Made by a program: the position numbers and the translations under genes
The notes under the pieces: model-generated
Told to the model about the DNA's origin: nothing
Seen by the model: only the letters and a program-made list of their open reading frames with translations
Databases searched by the model: none
Source: Solirubrobacterales bacterium
Lineage (GTDB): Bacteria; Actinomycetota; Thermoleophilia; Solirubrobacterales; Solirubrobacteraceae
Reading direction: 5' to 3'
Length of the DNA: 64,000 nucleotides
NCBI GenBank assembly: GCA_003244205.1
Contig: QHBW01000098.1
Coordinates: 19,569 to 83,568 of the forward strand
Part shown: positions 8,617 to 17,561 of the stretch, piece by piece
Layout of the letters: each line of letters opens with the position of its first letter
Numbering within the stretch: the first letter of the stretch is position 1

Positions 8617-8791
8617 CTCGCCCTCCTTTAGGTTCGCGCAACGGCTGCGCGGCAAGATAGCGCCGCCACGCAGGACACTTGGCGCGCAGCGCCGAAGAGG
8701 ACATTGGCTTCGAGGCGCCGCGACGAGCCGCTGCTTTGCCAACCCCCGCAACCAAACCGTGTCGCAAGCGTTCAAAGATCTCTTGCTAGGG

Positions 8792-8820
8792 CTGACGACA
8801 GCGAGACAAGTGGATAGGAT
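8792..8820 (+). promoter_or_regulatory. Promoter of the transglycosylase gene, probably leaderless
   Basis: CTGACG (8792-8797) and TAGGAT (8815-8820) are separated by exactly 17 nt. The GTG start follows 7 nt after the -10, so transcription would begin at or next to the start codon. Confidence 0.5.
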
Positions 8821-8827
8821 CGCCAAC

Positions 8828-11065
8828 GTGGGCGACCACGACCCCGACGTAACCCGCCGGCGCGCGCGAGCGCGTGGCGCTGCGCCTGATCCTGCTGGCG
8901 GGACTGTCGTTGCGCGGCGCGGCATCGGTGCGACCGTTGCCGGCGTAGCCGTGATCGTGGGCGGCCTCGGCGCCGGAGCAGCAGGAGCGCTGACGGCTCC
9001 CGCGGTGGCCAACGGACCCTCCGGCGCGGTCGGGCCCGCCAACGGCACGGGCACGACGCCCAAGGCCCCGCCCTCGCCGTCGACTAAGCCAGCGTCGGGA
9101 TCCAAGGGCGCACACAGGCCGAGCTCAAGCTCGCGCCCGGCCCCGCTCGCGGGCGCAGGCACTTCGGTCACGGTGACGACCACAACCAAGACCACGACCT
9201 CCAAATCGGTCAGCGCGGCGCCAGCGCCCGCCACGCCCTCACTGCTTCCCGTGATCCCCGGCGCGATCGCCTCTGCGGTGCCCGACTTCTTCATCAACAC
9301 CTACCGCATCCCGCCCTTTCTGCTGGGCGTCTACCAGGCGGCCGGGATGGAGTACGACGTGCCGTGGCAGGTGCTCGCGGCGATCAACGAGATCGAGACC
9401 GACTACGGCAGCAACCAGTCCGTCAGCTCGGCTGGGGCGATCGGGTGGATGCAGTTCATGCCAGCAACCTGGCGCCTCTACGGCGTGGATGCCACCGGCA
9501 ACGGCAAGCGCGATCCCTATAACCCCGTCGACGCGATCTTCGCGGCGGCGCGTTACCTCGACGCCGCCGGCGCAGCCAGGGACCTCAAGGGTGCGATCTT
9601 CGCCTACAACCACGCCAGCTGGTACGTGCAATCGGTGCTGCTGCGCGCGAAGCTGATCGCAGGCCTACCCGATGCGCTCGTCAACGGCCTCACCTCGTTG
9701 AGCCAGGGCCATTTCCCGGTCCTCGGTGCCGCTCACTACAGCGCGACGGGCGGCACGAGCCAGCCACAGGCGACCAGCATCGCCGGACGCCGCGACGCGC
9801 GCGTCGTCGCAGCGCAGGACGGTGTCATCTCCAAGCTCGGCGACAGCCCGGCGCTCGGGCACTTCGTCGTGCTCACCGACGACAACGGCAACCAGTACAC
9901 CTACGCCCACCTCGGTGGCGTGGCCGCACGCTACCCGTGGCCCAAGTCAAGCGCCTACAAGCCCGCGAGCGCCAGCGAGGCGACGCTGCCCTCCGGCGAC
10001 CGCGCGCCGACGGTCGCCGCGACAGCCGGTGGCCACGCGGTCGGCGGCGCGCCGGCGTCGAGCGCGCTGGGGTCGCCGGTGGTGACGCCCCCGCGCGTGC
10101 GCTTGTTCGCCAACCCCTTGCGTCCGGCGGCCTACGCTGCCGGGGGCCGGCTGCAGGCGCAGACAGGCCAGAGCATCCCCGCCGGGCAGGGACTGGACCG
10201 CTATCTCGCCGACAACTTCGGCCTGCGCCCCAGCCAGGTCGAGCTGCGAGCCCTGCACCAGGGCGTTCGCGTGCTCGCCGGCACCGTCCTTGGGCGGCTT
10301 GGCTCCAGCGGCCTGCGCTTCGCGATCCGCCCGGCTGGGACGGGCTCGCCGCCGATCGATCCGCGCCCGATCCTCGACGGCTGGAAGCTGGCGGCGGCGA
10401 GCGCGATCTACAGCGCACCGGGTCCGGGCAGCGCGCTCAGCTCGCACAGCTCGGTCGGCCAGATCCTGCTCGCCGGCAAGGAGCGCCTCGTGCAGACGCT
10501 ACTCAGCGACCCGCGCATCCATCTCAACGGCTGCGCGCGCCAGGACATCGCCGCGGGCGTGGTCAATCGGCACCTGCTGGCGGCGCTCGAGTTCCTCGCG
10601 GCGAGCGGGGTCTCGCCCACGGTTGGCGGGCTCGCGTGCAACCCGGCAGTGGGCAGCGGGGAGGTCGACGCGCTCGACCTGACCGCCCTCAACGGCACCT
10701 CGGTGCTGGGTCACCAGGGCAGCGGCAGCATCACCGACGGCACGCTGCGGCGCCTGCTGCTGCTGCAGGGCACAATGAAGCCAACCCAGATCGTCAGCCT
10801 GATGAAGTTCCCTGGTGCCGGCAACGCGGTCGCGCTTCCCGGCTACGCCGATCGCGTGCACCTCTCCTTCGGTGGACCCGCCGCCGTGTCGGCGAGCATC
10901 CCCGCGCCCAAGGACGTGCTCGCGCGGAATTCGGCCTTCACGTCGACGCTGGCGCCCGAGCAGTGGCAGCGACTGATGTCGCGCCTCGAGCAGCTGGCCG
11001 AGCCGCGCGTGCTCGACCATCCCTCCGGCGCCGCGATCGCCGATGTGCCGGGCTCGACGGGCTAG
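8828..11065 (+). CDS. Secreted lytic transglycosylase with M23-like region
   Basis: This 745-residue exported protein has a signal or anchor segment at about residues 31-50 (GATVAGVAVIVGGLGAGAAG). A Pro/Thr/Ser-rich linker follows, including a run of Thr and Lys. The MltB-like transglycosylase domain contains Glu188 in AINEIETDYG and GAIGWMQFMPATW. Downstream, DGVISKLGDSPALGHFV and YTYAHLGGVA resemble the core of an M23/LytM fold. The HxH is reduced to a single visible His, so this part may be non-catalytic. A long C-terminal region has no recognised domain. It would cleave glycan strands of peptidoglycan outside the membrane. GTG 8828 was chosen because a promoter lies directly before it; the frame itself is open further upstream. 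Confidence 0.8.
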   Translation: MGDHDPDVTRRRARARGAAPDPAGGTVVARRGIGATVAGVAVIVGGLGAGAAGALTAPAVANGPSGAVGPANGTGTTPKAPPSPSTKPASGSKGAHRPSSSSRPAPLAGAGTSVTVTTTTKTTTSKSVSAAPAPATPSLLPVIPGAIASAVPDFFINTYRIPPFLLGVYQAAGMEYDVPWQVLAAINEIETDYGSNQSVSSAGAIGWMQFMPATWRLYGVDATGNGKRDPYNPVDAIFAAARYLDAAGAARDLKGAIFAYNHASWYVQSVLLRAKLIAGLPDALVNGLTSLSQGHFPVLGAAHYSATGGTSQPQATSIAGRRDARVVAAQDGVISKLGDSPALGHFVVLTDDNGNQYTYAHLGGVAARYPWPKSSAYKPASASEATLPSGDRAPTVAATAGGHAVGGAPASSALGSPVVTPPRVRLFANPLRPAAYAAGGRLQAQTGQSIPAGQGLDRYLADNFGLRPSQVELRALHQGVRVLAGTVLGRLGSSGLRFAIRPAGTGSPPIDPRPILDGWKLAAASAIYSAPGPGSALSSHSSVGQILLAGKERLVQTLLSDPRIHLNGCARQDIAAGVVNRHLLAALEFLAASGVSPTVGGLACNPAVGSGEVDALDLTALNGTSVLGHQGSGSITDGTLRRLLLLQGTMKPTQIVSLMKFPGAGNAVALPGYADRVHLSFGGPAAVSASIPAPKDVLARNSAFTSTLAPEQWQRLMSRLEQLAEPRVLDHPSGAAIADVPGSTG

Positions 11066-11078
11066 CCGAGCCCCACAA

Positions 11079-11084
11079 TAGGCT
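11079..11084 (+). promoter_or_regulatory. Candidate -10 box (TAGGCT), leaderless spacing
   Basis: TAGGCT ends 6 nt before GTG 11091. No convincing -35 was found. Confidence 0.4.
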
Positions 11085-11090
11085 GTCTCG

Positions 11091-11936
11091 GTGCCGTACT
11101 TCGCCCACGAGGGTCAGCGAATCGCCTACACGGAGTACGGGGACGGTCCCCGCGCTGTCGTGCTCGTCCATGGGCTGCTGCTCTCGCAGCGCATGCAGGA
11201 GCCGCTCGCGCGCGAGCTCGCGCGCCACGGCAACCGTGTGATCACGCTCGACGTGCTCGGTCACGGACGCTCGGACCGCCCGCGCGACATGTCGCGCTAC
11301 TCGATGTCGATCTTCGCGACCCAGGTGCTTGCGCTGCTGGAGCACCTGGAGCTCGAGGAGGCGGTCGTGGGCGGCACCTCGCTGGGGGCGAACGTCACGC
11401 TCGAGCTGGTCTCTCTCGCACCCGAGCGCGTGCGCGGCATGATCATCGAGATGCCCGTGCTCGACAACGCGCTGATGGCTTGCGCGCTCGCCTTCACGCC
11501 GCTGATGGTCGCGCTGACGTTCGGGGAGCCGATCATGCGCGCGGTCGCGCGCGTCACCGGGCTCGTGCCCGAACGGGCGCTGCCGCTGTGGGGCGACATC
11601 GTGCTCGACCTCTTTCGCCAGGACCCGGCCCCGAGCGCCGCGATCCTGCACGGCATCTTCTTCGGGCGCACCGCGCCTCACAGCAGCGAGCGGCGCACCT
11701 TCACCCAGCCAGCGCTGATCATCGGCCATCACCGTGATCCCGTGCACCCCTTCTCCGACGCGGGCATGCTCGCCGACGAGCTCCCCAACGCACAGCTGCT
11801 GGAGGCCAGCTCGCTGCTCGAGCTGCGGATGTCGCCCGAGCGGCTCACGGGGGAGATCACAACGTTCGTGCAGCGTTGCTGGCGCAGGCGCGCTCGCGGA
11901 CGAGCGGGTGGCCGGCGCGTCGCAGCCCGCGCCTGA
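11091..11936 (+). CDS. Alpha/beta hydrolase
   Basis: The 281-residue protein has the alpha/beta-hydrolase layout. The oxyanion motif is VLVHGLL at about residues 24-30, DVLGHGRSDRP follows at about residues 54-64, and the nucleophile elbow GGTSLGAN carries Ser97. A cap-like hydrophobic region is seen near residues 125-160. The C-terminal catalytic His is less clear, with candidates in HHRDPVHPF. It is probably a cytoplasmic esterase, lipase or related hydrolase of unknown substrate. The last 15 or so residues are Arg-rich and run toward the convergent amidase gene 13 nt away. It stands alone, with its own probable promoter. Confidence 0.8.
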   Translation: MPYFAHEGQRIAYTEYGDGPRAVVLVHGLLLSQRMQEPLARELARHGNRVITLDVLGHGRSDRPRDMSRYSMSIFATQVLALLEHLELEEAVVGGTSLGANVTLELVSLAPERVRGMIIEMPVLDNALMACALAFTPLMVALTFGEPIMRAVARVTGLVPERALPLWGDIVLDLFRQDPAPSAAILHGIFFGRTAPHSSERRTFTQPALIIGHHRDPVHPFSDAGMLADELPNAQLLEASSLLELRMSPERLTGEITTFVQRCWRRRARGRAGGRRVAARA

Positions 11937-11949
11937 GCCGGCGTTCCCG

Positions 11950-13368
11950 TCAAGCGACGGCCACCAGCGGCGAGCTCGCGCGCGCCCGGCTTCCGGGGCT
12001 GGGGGTCACCGCCCGCAGGAGATCGCCGGGCTGCGCCGCTGCCGTCGCCGTCCATGCGCCGCTTGCGTCGCTCAACGCGGTTGCGAGCGCGACAGCACGA
12101 CCGTGCGTGAGGCGCTCGACGAGGACAGTTGCGCCGACGATCGGCGCCCCGCTCAGCAGCATGTAGACGCCGCCCAGCTGCACGGCGCCGGCGAGCGGCG
12201 TGGCGGCGATCGTCAGCCGACGGGGGCGCAGCTGCCGCTGGCGAGCGGCCACTCCCGCGCGCAGCGCGGCGAGCTCGCCGTAGAGAGCGTTGCCTGGGCA
12301 GTCGGTCTGATCCACGTCGCGGTGTCCACAGACGCGCGCCACCGTCACCCGCTGCCCACGTGCGAAGGCGGTGAATCGCCCCCCGCCCGAGAGCACCGTT
12401 ACGCGCCGCCTGACCAGGACCCCGTGAACCGCGAGCTTCCAGGCGAGCAGGTCGCGCAGCGTCCGAAAAGCGCCGCCGACCACCCGCTCGCCCATGAAGT
12501 TGCCGAGCATCGCGACGCCCGTGGAGATCCCATTGAACCCCCCTGCGTGCGCCCCGATCACCGGCAGATCAAGGCCGCCGGCGCGGCCCTCCCAAGCGCG
12601 CCCGAAGCGATCGACAAGGAAGTTGTAGCCGATGTCGTTCCAACCGTTGCCATCGATGTGAAACTGGGCGATCGCCAGGATCATCGCCGGCACTTCGCCA
12701 GGGCTATAGCGGTTGAGCGATTGCGTGTGATGGACGACGGCGAAGCGCACCGCGCCGTAGGCAGGGGGCCGCCGCGGCCGCGCCAACGCAGCGTGCCACG
12801 CGGCGCGCGGGGCGATCAGCGGAGCCGCCGTGGCGGCCGATGCCTGCGGGAGCAGCGCCGGGCCGCGGCCATCGACGGCGACGCAATGCAAGCGCAGCGC
12901 CGGCGCAGACCCTTGCCAGCGGAGCTGGAGCACCTGCGCCCGCCCCGTCCAGAGGGGCTCACCGGCAGACGGTGCGCTCGCGCCATCGGGGTGATGATGC
13001 GCCGCGAGCAGGCGTGCCCAGCGACTCCATCCGCGTGGACCGACGACGCGCAGCTCGAGCTTGCGCGCCTCGGCGCTGCCCGCCGCGAGCCCAACCAGAT
13101 CGAAGGGGCGAGTAGCACGAATCGGTGCGCCCACCGCCCACGAACCGGCCGCCGTCGCCGCGCCTCGCTGGCGCGGCGCAGCGACAAGGAAGGACTCGAC
13201 AGCCCAAGCACCGGAGCCTGCGCCTCCCAGCGAGCGCGCACCCGCCAGCGGCGAGGCGGCGGCGAGCGGCGAGCGCCAGGCGCCCTCGCCCGCCAACGCG
13301 GCCCACGCCGCCAAGCCGCCGCCGAGCAGCGCTCGTCGCGTGATCTGGTCGTCGGGCCGTGCGGGCAC
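11950..13368 (-). CDS. Exported PGRP-type N-acetylmuramoyl-L-alanine amidase
   Basis: The product is 472 residues. The N-terminus has a twin-arginine-like signal (TRRALLGGGLAAWAAL). A beta-rich region of about 170 residues precedes the amidase_2/PGRP domain. The domain begins PRAAW and has the zinc-ligand His in VVHHTQS, then GWNDIGYNFLVDRFGRAWEG, a second conserved His in IGAHAGGFN, and VCGHRDVDQTDCPG with further ligand residues. The C-terminal 80 or so residues look like a beta-sandwich add-on. It cleaves the MurNAc-L-Ala bond in peptidoglycan outside the membrane. The start is GTG 13368. The 263-bp leader upstream contains an unusual nested inverted repeat that may regulate it. Confidence 0.85.
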   Translation of the reverse strand: MPARPDDQITRRALLGGGLAAWAALAGEGAWRSPLAAASPLAGARSLGGAGSGAWAVESFLVAAPRQRGAATAAGSWAVGAPIRATRPFDLVGLAAGSAEARKLELRVVGPRGWSRWARLLAAHHHPDGASAPSAGEPLWTGRAQVLQLRWQGSAPALRLHCVAVDGRGPALLPQASAATAAPLIAPRAAWHAALARPRRPPAYGAVRFAVVHHTQSLNRYSPGEVPAMILAIAQFHIDGNGWNDIGYNFLVDRFGRAWEGRAGGLDLPVIGAHAGGFNGISTGVAMLGNFMGERVVGGAFRTLRDLLAWKLAVHGVLVRRRVTVLSGGGRFTAFARGQRVTVARVCGHRDVDQTDCPGNALYGELAALRAGVAARQRQLRPRRLTIAATPLAGAVQLGGVYMLLSGAPIVGATVLVERLTHGRAVALATALSDASGAWTATAAAQPGDLLRAVTPSPGSRARASSPLVAVA

Positions 13369-13631
13369 GCAGTCAGGGTGTCAAGCGCCGAGGTGCGGAT
13401 GCAAGCAGCAACAGAGGATTCTCAGGTTCCCTGGGATCAGTTGCAGGGATCAAAACTGCAAATTTCGAGCCCCGAATCGCCCCGGCTGCTTGTGAATACG
13501 CAGATGGTCACAAATGTCCCCACTCGGCGCACCGAACGCGACGAGTGAGACTGTTTGTGATCCGCTTCCCGCTTACGACCCTCGACCCTACGACCCCCGA
13601 CCTCACCCCCACGACCCCACCCCCAGCACGC
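13369..13631. other. Non-coding spacer before the amidase gene
   Basis: No convincing gene is seen. The spacer has lower GC than its surroundings at 13440-13515 and contains a nested inverted repeat (13508-13560). A C-rich tract at 13574-13619 has G-runs on the minus strand. A perfect inverted repeat TTGCAG/CTGCAA lies at 13441-13446 and 13456-13461. Confidence 0.6.
13508..13560 (-). repeat. Nested perfect inverted repeats in the amidase leader
   Basis: TCACAAA (13508-13514) pairs with TTTGTGA (13554-13560). Inside it, CACTCG (13521-13526) pairs with CGAGTG (13542-13547). The minus-strand RNA leading to the amidase gene could fold into a two-stage stem. No poly-U follows, so a simple terminator is unlikely. 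Confidence 0.5.
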
Positions 13632-14642
13632 TCAGCGCGGCCGCGACGGCCCTCCCTCGACGATCTCGCGGCCGGTCGGTCGCAGCTGCTCGTCGAGCTC
13701 GAGCTGCCAGAAGTAACGAGTGAACGTCACGCCGGCCTGGTAATCGCCGACATGGGGAGCGATCGTCTCGCCCGCCGCCAACGCCACGATCAGCTCCGGG
13801 TAGGTGCGCCCCGCCCGCGCCGCATACATCGGCGCAGGGAAGGCGCCCCCGAAGCGCGTGTTGACGTCGGTGATCCCGAGCCCGATCTGTTTGTCGCGAA
13901 ACGCCTGCACGGTGCACGCTCCGCGGACCCCGAGCGCCTCGACCACGCGCTGGCCGAGCTCGATCAGCTCGCGATCGGCAATCACCGTCCCCTTGATCGA
14001 TTCGCCGCCGCGGGACTCGATCATCGTGCGCGCGATTGCGTTCAAGCAGCGGCCCTCGAGGTCCGACAGGCAGTCGATCGAGAACTCCGGGCCGTCCATC
14101 AGCCGCTGAACCATCACCGGCTCGCGCACGTAGCGACAGAAGAAGGCAGCCTCCTCGGCGTCGGCGGCCGGGTGGATCGAGCGCGCGGCCGACCCGCGGC
14201 GTGGCTTGACCATCACCGGGTATGACGGAGCCCGCTCGTCGGGCAGCACTGTCGGGGGCGAAGGCAGGCCGAGGCGCTCGAGCAGCAGGTGGGTCTCGTA
14301 CTTGTCGTAGGTCGCCCGTGCGATCTCGGGATCGGGTACGAACGCCGGCAGGCGGCCTTCCGCGCGTGCGACGGCGAGCACATCGAGATCGAGATCGGTG
14401 AGCGGGACGACCGCCCCGACTGCGAACTCCGCGCAGAGCGTGGCGAGCGCCGGCACGTACTCGCGGTCGTCGATCGGCGGGACGGCGCGGCGGACGTGGG
14501 CGGCGTACTGCGCCGGGGCGAGCGGGTTGGGATCGGCCGCCACGGTGACGGTGTGCTGGGCGAAGGCCGAGACGATGTCGTAGCGCTTGCCCACGCCCGT
14601 GAGCAGCACCGCGGGGCGTGACGCTGGCGCGAGCGGGCTCAT
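13632..14642 (-). CDS. ATP-grasp domain protein (CarB/PylC-like)
   Basis: This 336-residue enzyme has an N-terminal pre-ATP-grasp Rossmann-like part (VLLTGVGKRYDIVSAF). ATP-grasp motifs follow: KYETHLLLERLGLP, YPVMVKPRRGSAARS, VMVQRLMDGPEFSIDCL and the metal-binding TDVNTRFGG, with Asp, Asn and Arg. ATP-grasp ligases join a carboxylate to an amine or thiol through an acyl phosphate. In polysaccharide loci, CarB-like members are common but mostly uncharacterised, and may modify sugars or amino acids of the polymer. It is the last gene of the minus-strand operon. Its ATG overlaps the stop of the sugar transferase (ATGA). The substrate is unknown. Confidence 0.8.
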   Translation of the reverse strand: MSPLAPASRPAVLLTGVGKRYDIVSAFAQHTVTVAADPNPLAPAQYAAHVRRAVPPIDDREYVPALATLCAEFAVGAVVPLTDLDLDVLAVARAEGRLPAFVPDPEIARATYDKYETHLLLERLGLPSPPTVLPDERAPSYPVMVKPRRGSAARSIHPAADAEEAAFFCRYVREPVMVQRLMDGPEFSIDCLSDLEGRCLNAIARTMIESRGGESIKGTVIADRELIELGQRVVEALGVRGACTVQAFRDKQIGLGITDVNTRFGGAFPAPMYAARAGRTYPELIVALAAGETIAPHVGDYQAGVTFTRYFWQLELDEQLRPTGREIVEGGPSRPR

Positions 14643-15271
14643 CGCCCCCAGCCGCCGCTGGCGCCCTTGTAGAGCCCACGGCCGCCGAGCACCAGCGCGA
14701 CCGTACGGGCGATGATGCGCAGGTCCAAGGCGAGCGAGCGGCGCGTCACGTACTCGAGGTCCAGCTCGATCCGCGTCGACCACGGCAGCGAGGCGCGGCC
14801 GTGCACCTGAGCCCATCCGGTGAGCCCGGGCTTGACCGTCAGGCGCGCGCGCTGACGCTCGCTGTACTGGGCGACCTGCACGGGGATCGTCGGTCGCGGC
14901 CCCACCAGCGACATCTCACCGCGGAGGATGTTGAGCAGGTTCGGCAGCTCGTCGAGCGAGAGGCGCCGCAGCAGCGCGCCGACGCGGGTGATGCGGGGGT
15001 CGCCCTCCTGCACGGCCAGGCCGGCGCCGACGAACTCTGCGTCGGGGATCATCGTGCGCAGCTTGAGCATCTCGAACGTCTCGCCGTCGAGGCCGACGCG
15101 CAGCTGGCGGTAGAGCACCGGTCCGGGCGACTCCGCGCGGATCGCGCCCGCCGCCGCGGCGAGCAGCGGCGAGGCGAGCGCGAGCCCCGCGGCCGCCGCG
15201 ACGACATCGAGGAGGCGCTTGGCGCGCAGGTAGAGCGCGCCGCCCGCGGGTGAGGGTGCGGGCTCGCTCAC
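14639..15271 (-). CDS. Undecaprenyl-phosphate sugar-1-phosphate transferase (initiating enzyme)
   Basis: This 210-residue protein belongs to the bacterial sugar transferase family (WbaP/PglC type). It has one N-terminal hydrophobic helix (LLDVVAAAAGLALASPLLAA) followed by the catalytic core. Family motifs are GPVLYRQLRVG, FEMLKLRTM, the pair RVGALLRRLSLDELPNLLN and MSLVGPRPT, and then KPGLTGWAQVHGR. Such enzymes load the first sugar-phosphate onto the lipid carrier at the inner membrane leaflet and start repeat-unit assembly. GTG 15271 overlaps the stop of the upstream glycosyltransferase, and its own stop overlaps the ATP-grasp gene. The sugar donor cannot be predicted. Confidence 0.9.
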   Translation of the reverse strand: MSEPAPSPAGGALYLRAKRLLDVVAAAAGLALASPLLAAAAGAIRAESPGPVLYRQLRVGLDGETFEMLKLRTMIPDAEFVGAGLAVQEGDPRITRVGALLRRLSLDELPNLLNILRGEMSLVGPRPTIPVQVAQYSERQRARLTVKPGLTGWAQVHGRASLPWSTRIELDLEYVTRRSLALDLRIIARTVALVLGGRGLYKGASGGWGR

Positions 15272-16410
15272 CGCGTGCCCTCCGCGGCTTCCCAGCCCGC
15301 CGGCGTGCCGTGTCGCAGCCAGTCCCACAGGCCGGCTGCCAGCGACGCTGTCGCGAGGACGTAGTAGCGGGCGAGCAGGAGCGGGCGCCAGCGCAGCGAG
15401 CCGCCCGCGAGCGCCGCCGCGAGCAGCGTCAGCTGAAGCGCCAGGCAGACGGCGTAGAGCGGACTCAGCCAGGCGATCACGATCGCCAGGTTGGTCGCGA
15501 GCGCGATCAAATGAAGAAATGGTGACGCGTAGCGCAGCACCCGATGGGAGAGGATCATCAGCGCATAGAGCGGTCCGTACCCGCGCGGTGAGAGCAGCCC
15601 GCCGCGCAGCACGATCGGCCAGGCGTGGCTCATCATCCTGCGCTTGCGGGCGAACTCGCCCTCGACGCTGGGGGCCATCTTCTCGCTGGCGCGCGCCGCG
15701 GGCGCGTAGACGGCACGCCAGCCACGCTTGACCATGTTGAAGGGGAAGGAGAGGTCGTGACCCATGATCGGGTCCACGACGACGTAAGCCTCGCGGCGGG
15801 TCGCGTAGATCGCGCCGTTGCCGCCGGTGACCGAGGCGAGCCGGGACTCCAGCGCGCGCAGCGCCATCTCGTAGCGCCAGTAGACGCCCTCCTGGTTTGA
15901 ACCGCCGCCGTCGATGAAGGTCACCTGGCCGCAGACGTAGCCGACACGCCTGTTACGGAAGGGCGCCACGAGCTCGCGCAGCGCGCCGGGCTCCCACTGC
16001 ACGTTGGCGTCCGAGAAGGCCACGATCTCGGCCTGCGACAGCGAGACCGCTCTGTCCTGCGCGCGGATCTTGCCGCCGCGGGGCAGCTCGAGCACGCGGT
16101 CGGCGCCGGCGGCGCGGGCGCGTTCGGGCGTGCCGTCGCTGGAGCCGTCACAGCTGACGATCAGCTCGAGGCGCTCGCGCGGGTAATCGAGCGCGAGCAT
16201 GTTGACGACCTTCGCCGCGATCACCTCCGCCTCCTGGTAGGCGGCGACGATCAGCGACACCGAGGGCGTCTGGGCGCCGCTGTCGGGCGCTGGTGCCGTG
16301 GGCCTGCGACGCGCGCTCGCGAGCGCCGCGAGCAGCACGCCGTAGCCGGCCTGGGTGTAGACGAGCAGGCCGGCGGCGACCCAGAAGACGATCTCGAGCA
16401 CGGTGCACAC
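15268..16410 (-). CDS. Membrane glycosyltransferase, family 2
   Basis: The product is about 380 residues from GTG 16410. An N-terminal membrane helix (VLEIVFWVAAGLLVYTQAG) precedes a GT-A domain with VSLIVAAYQEAEVI, the substrate-binding CDGSSDGT and FSDANVQW, which stands where DxD-type metal-binding residues occur. Two or three C-terminal membrane helices follow. This layout resembles processive or polyprenyl-linked sugar synthases such as those for hyaluronan- or poly-GlcNAc-like polymers. The start is the first GTG before the helix; the frame is open further upstream but overlaps the neighbouring glycosyltransferase gene. Donor and linkage are unknown. Confidence 0.82.
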   Translation of the reverse strand: MCTVLEIVFWVAAGLLVYTQAGYGVLLAALASARRRPTAPAPDSGAQTPSVSLIVAAYQEAEVIAAKVVNMLALDYPRERLELIVSCDGSSDGTPERARAAGADRVLELPRGGKIRAQDRAVSLSQAEIVAFSDANVQWEPGALRELVAPFRNRRVGYVCGQVTFIDGGGSNQEGVYWRYEMALRALESRLASVTGGNGAIYATRREAYVVVDPIMGHDLSFPFNMVKRGWRAVYAPAARASEKMAPSVEGEFARKRRMMSHAWPIVLRGGLLSPRGYGPLYALMILSHRVLRYASPFLHLIALATNLAIVIAWLSPLYAVCLALQLTLLAAALAGGSLRWRPLLLARYYVLATASLAAGLWDWLRHGTPAGWEAAEGTR

Positions 16411-16436
16411 AGCCGCGACAGTCTGGCGGACCGCGC

Positions 16437-17531
16437 TCAGAGCAGCGCGCGATAGAGCGCAAGCGTGCGGCGAGCGATCTGATCCCATCCGTAGGTCCCG
16501 GCCGCGGCGGCGCGCGCGCCTGCCGCGAGGCGCTCGCGCGCCGCCTCGTCCCCCAGCAGCGCCACGAGCGCGGCGCGCAGCGCCGCCGGGTCCGCTGGCG
16601 CTACGAGCTGCGCCGCCCCCGCCGCCGCCACCTCGGGGAAGCCGCCGACCGCGCTGAGCACGGTCGGCTTGCCGAACGCCAGCGCCGTGGAGAGCACGCC
16701 GGACTGGTCGATCTCCCGGTAGGGCAGCACGACGAGGTCCGCACGGCGGAAGTACGCCGGCAGCTCTGCGTCGGAGATGAAGCGCGCGACGAAGCGCACC
16801 GACGCCGTCGCGGCGGCGCGGAGCGCCGCAATATCCATCTTCGGCAGGCCGACGATCCACAGCTCGGCGTCCTCGATAGCGCGCCAGGCCTCGATCAGCA
16901 CGTCGATGCCCTTGTAGGGACGCACCAGGCCAAAGCAGAGGACGACGGGGCGCTCGACGGCAGCCAGCTCCTGCGGGAGCGCACGCTCATCGGGCTGCGC
17001 CACCAGGTAGTCGAACGCTCCGTGGGGGATCACGTGCACGTGCGCGGGGTCGATGCCGAGACCATCGACCAAGCGGCCGCGGCCGTACTCGGAGTGGACC
17101 ACGACGGCGTCCATGCGCCGGTAGAGGCGCCGCTGGGCCGAGCGCTGGCCGGGGCGGGGCTCGCGCGGAAGGAGGTCGTGGGCCGTCAGCACGCGCGGGC
17201 GCCCGCGGGGCAGCAGGTGGGCGTCGAGCGGCTGGACCGGCAGCCACTGGAAGTGCACGACGTCGGCGGCGCGCGCCGCGCGGCGGTAGCGAGCCATGTC
17301 GGGGGCGTGCTGGGCGAGCTTGGTGGCGAGCCGCAGCCGCGACCCCGGCGCTCCGACGGAGTGACGGTAGAAGGCCTCGCGCACGCCGTAGCCCCGCGCC
17401 TCGGGCACCGGCCCGTAGGCGAAGGGACTGGTGATCAGCTCGACATCGGCCCCGGCCGCGGCGAGCGCCGCGCACAGGGCGTGGTCGTAGGGGGGCGTGT
17501 AGGCGCTCGGGTCGACGACATGGACACGCAC
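16437..17531 (-). CDS. Glycosyltransferase, GT-B fold (GT4-like)
   Basis: The 364-residue protein has a GT-B layout. The N-terminal domain carries PYDHALCAALAAAGADVELI and ends near VVVHSEYGR. The C-terminal domain begins at VVLCFGLVRPYKGIDVLIEA. The nucleotide-sugar-binding region holds Glu-containing motifs, DQSGVLSTALAFGKPTV and then VGGFPEVAAAG. Retaining GT4-type enzymes use this Ex7E-like region, though here the first position reads DQSG. It is a soluble or membrane-associated enzyme adding one sugar to the lipid-linked repeat unit. GTG 17531 faces the divergent glycosyltransferase gene. Sugar specificity is unknown. Confidence 0.85.
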   Translation of the reverse strand: MRVHVVDPSAYTPPYDHALCAALAAAGADVELITSPFAYGPVPEARGYGVREAFYRHSVGAPGSRLRLATKLAQHAPDMARYRRAARAADVVHFQWLPVQPLDAHLLPRGRPRVLTAHDLLPREPRPGQRSAQRRLYRRMDAVVVHSEYGRGRLVDGLGIDPAHVHVIPHGAFDYLVAQPDERALPQELAAVERPVVLCFGLVRPYKGIDVLIEAWRAIEDAELWIVGLPKMDIAALRAAATASVRFVARFISDAELPAYFRRADLVVLPYREIDQSGVLSTALAFGKPTVLSAVGGFPEVAAAGAAQLVAPADPAALRAALVALLGDEAARERLAAGARAAAAGTYGWDQIARRTLALYRALL

Positions 17532-17561
17532 GAGAGGGGCAGTATCGCGGCGCCGTCAGCG

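Noticed and set aside
13381..13500. c-di-AMP or other known riboswitch before the amidase gene
   Set aside because: Apart from a GGGAACC fragment on the minus strand, I could not find the conserved blocks of ydaO, c-di-GMP or cobalamin classes.
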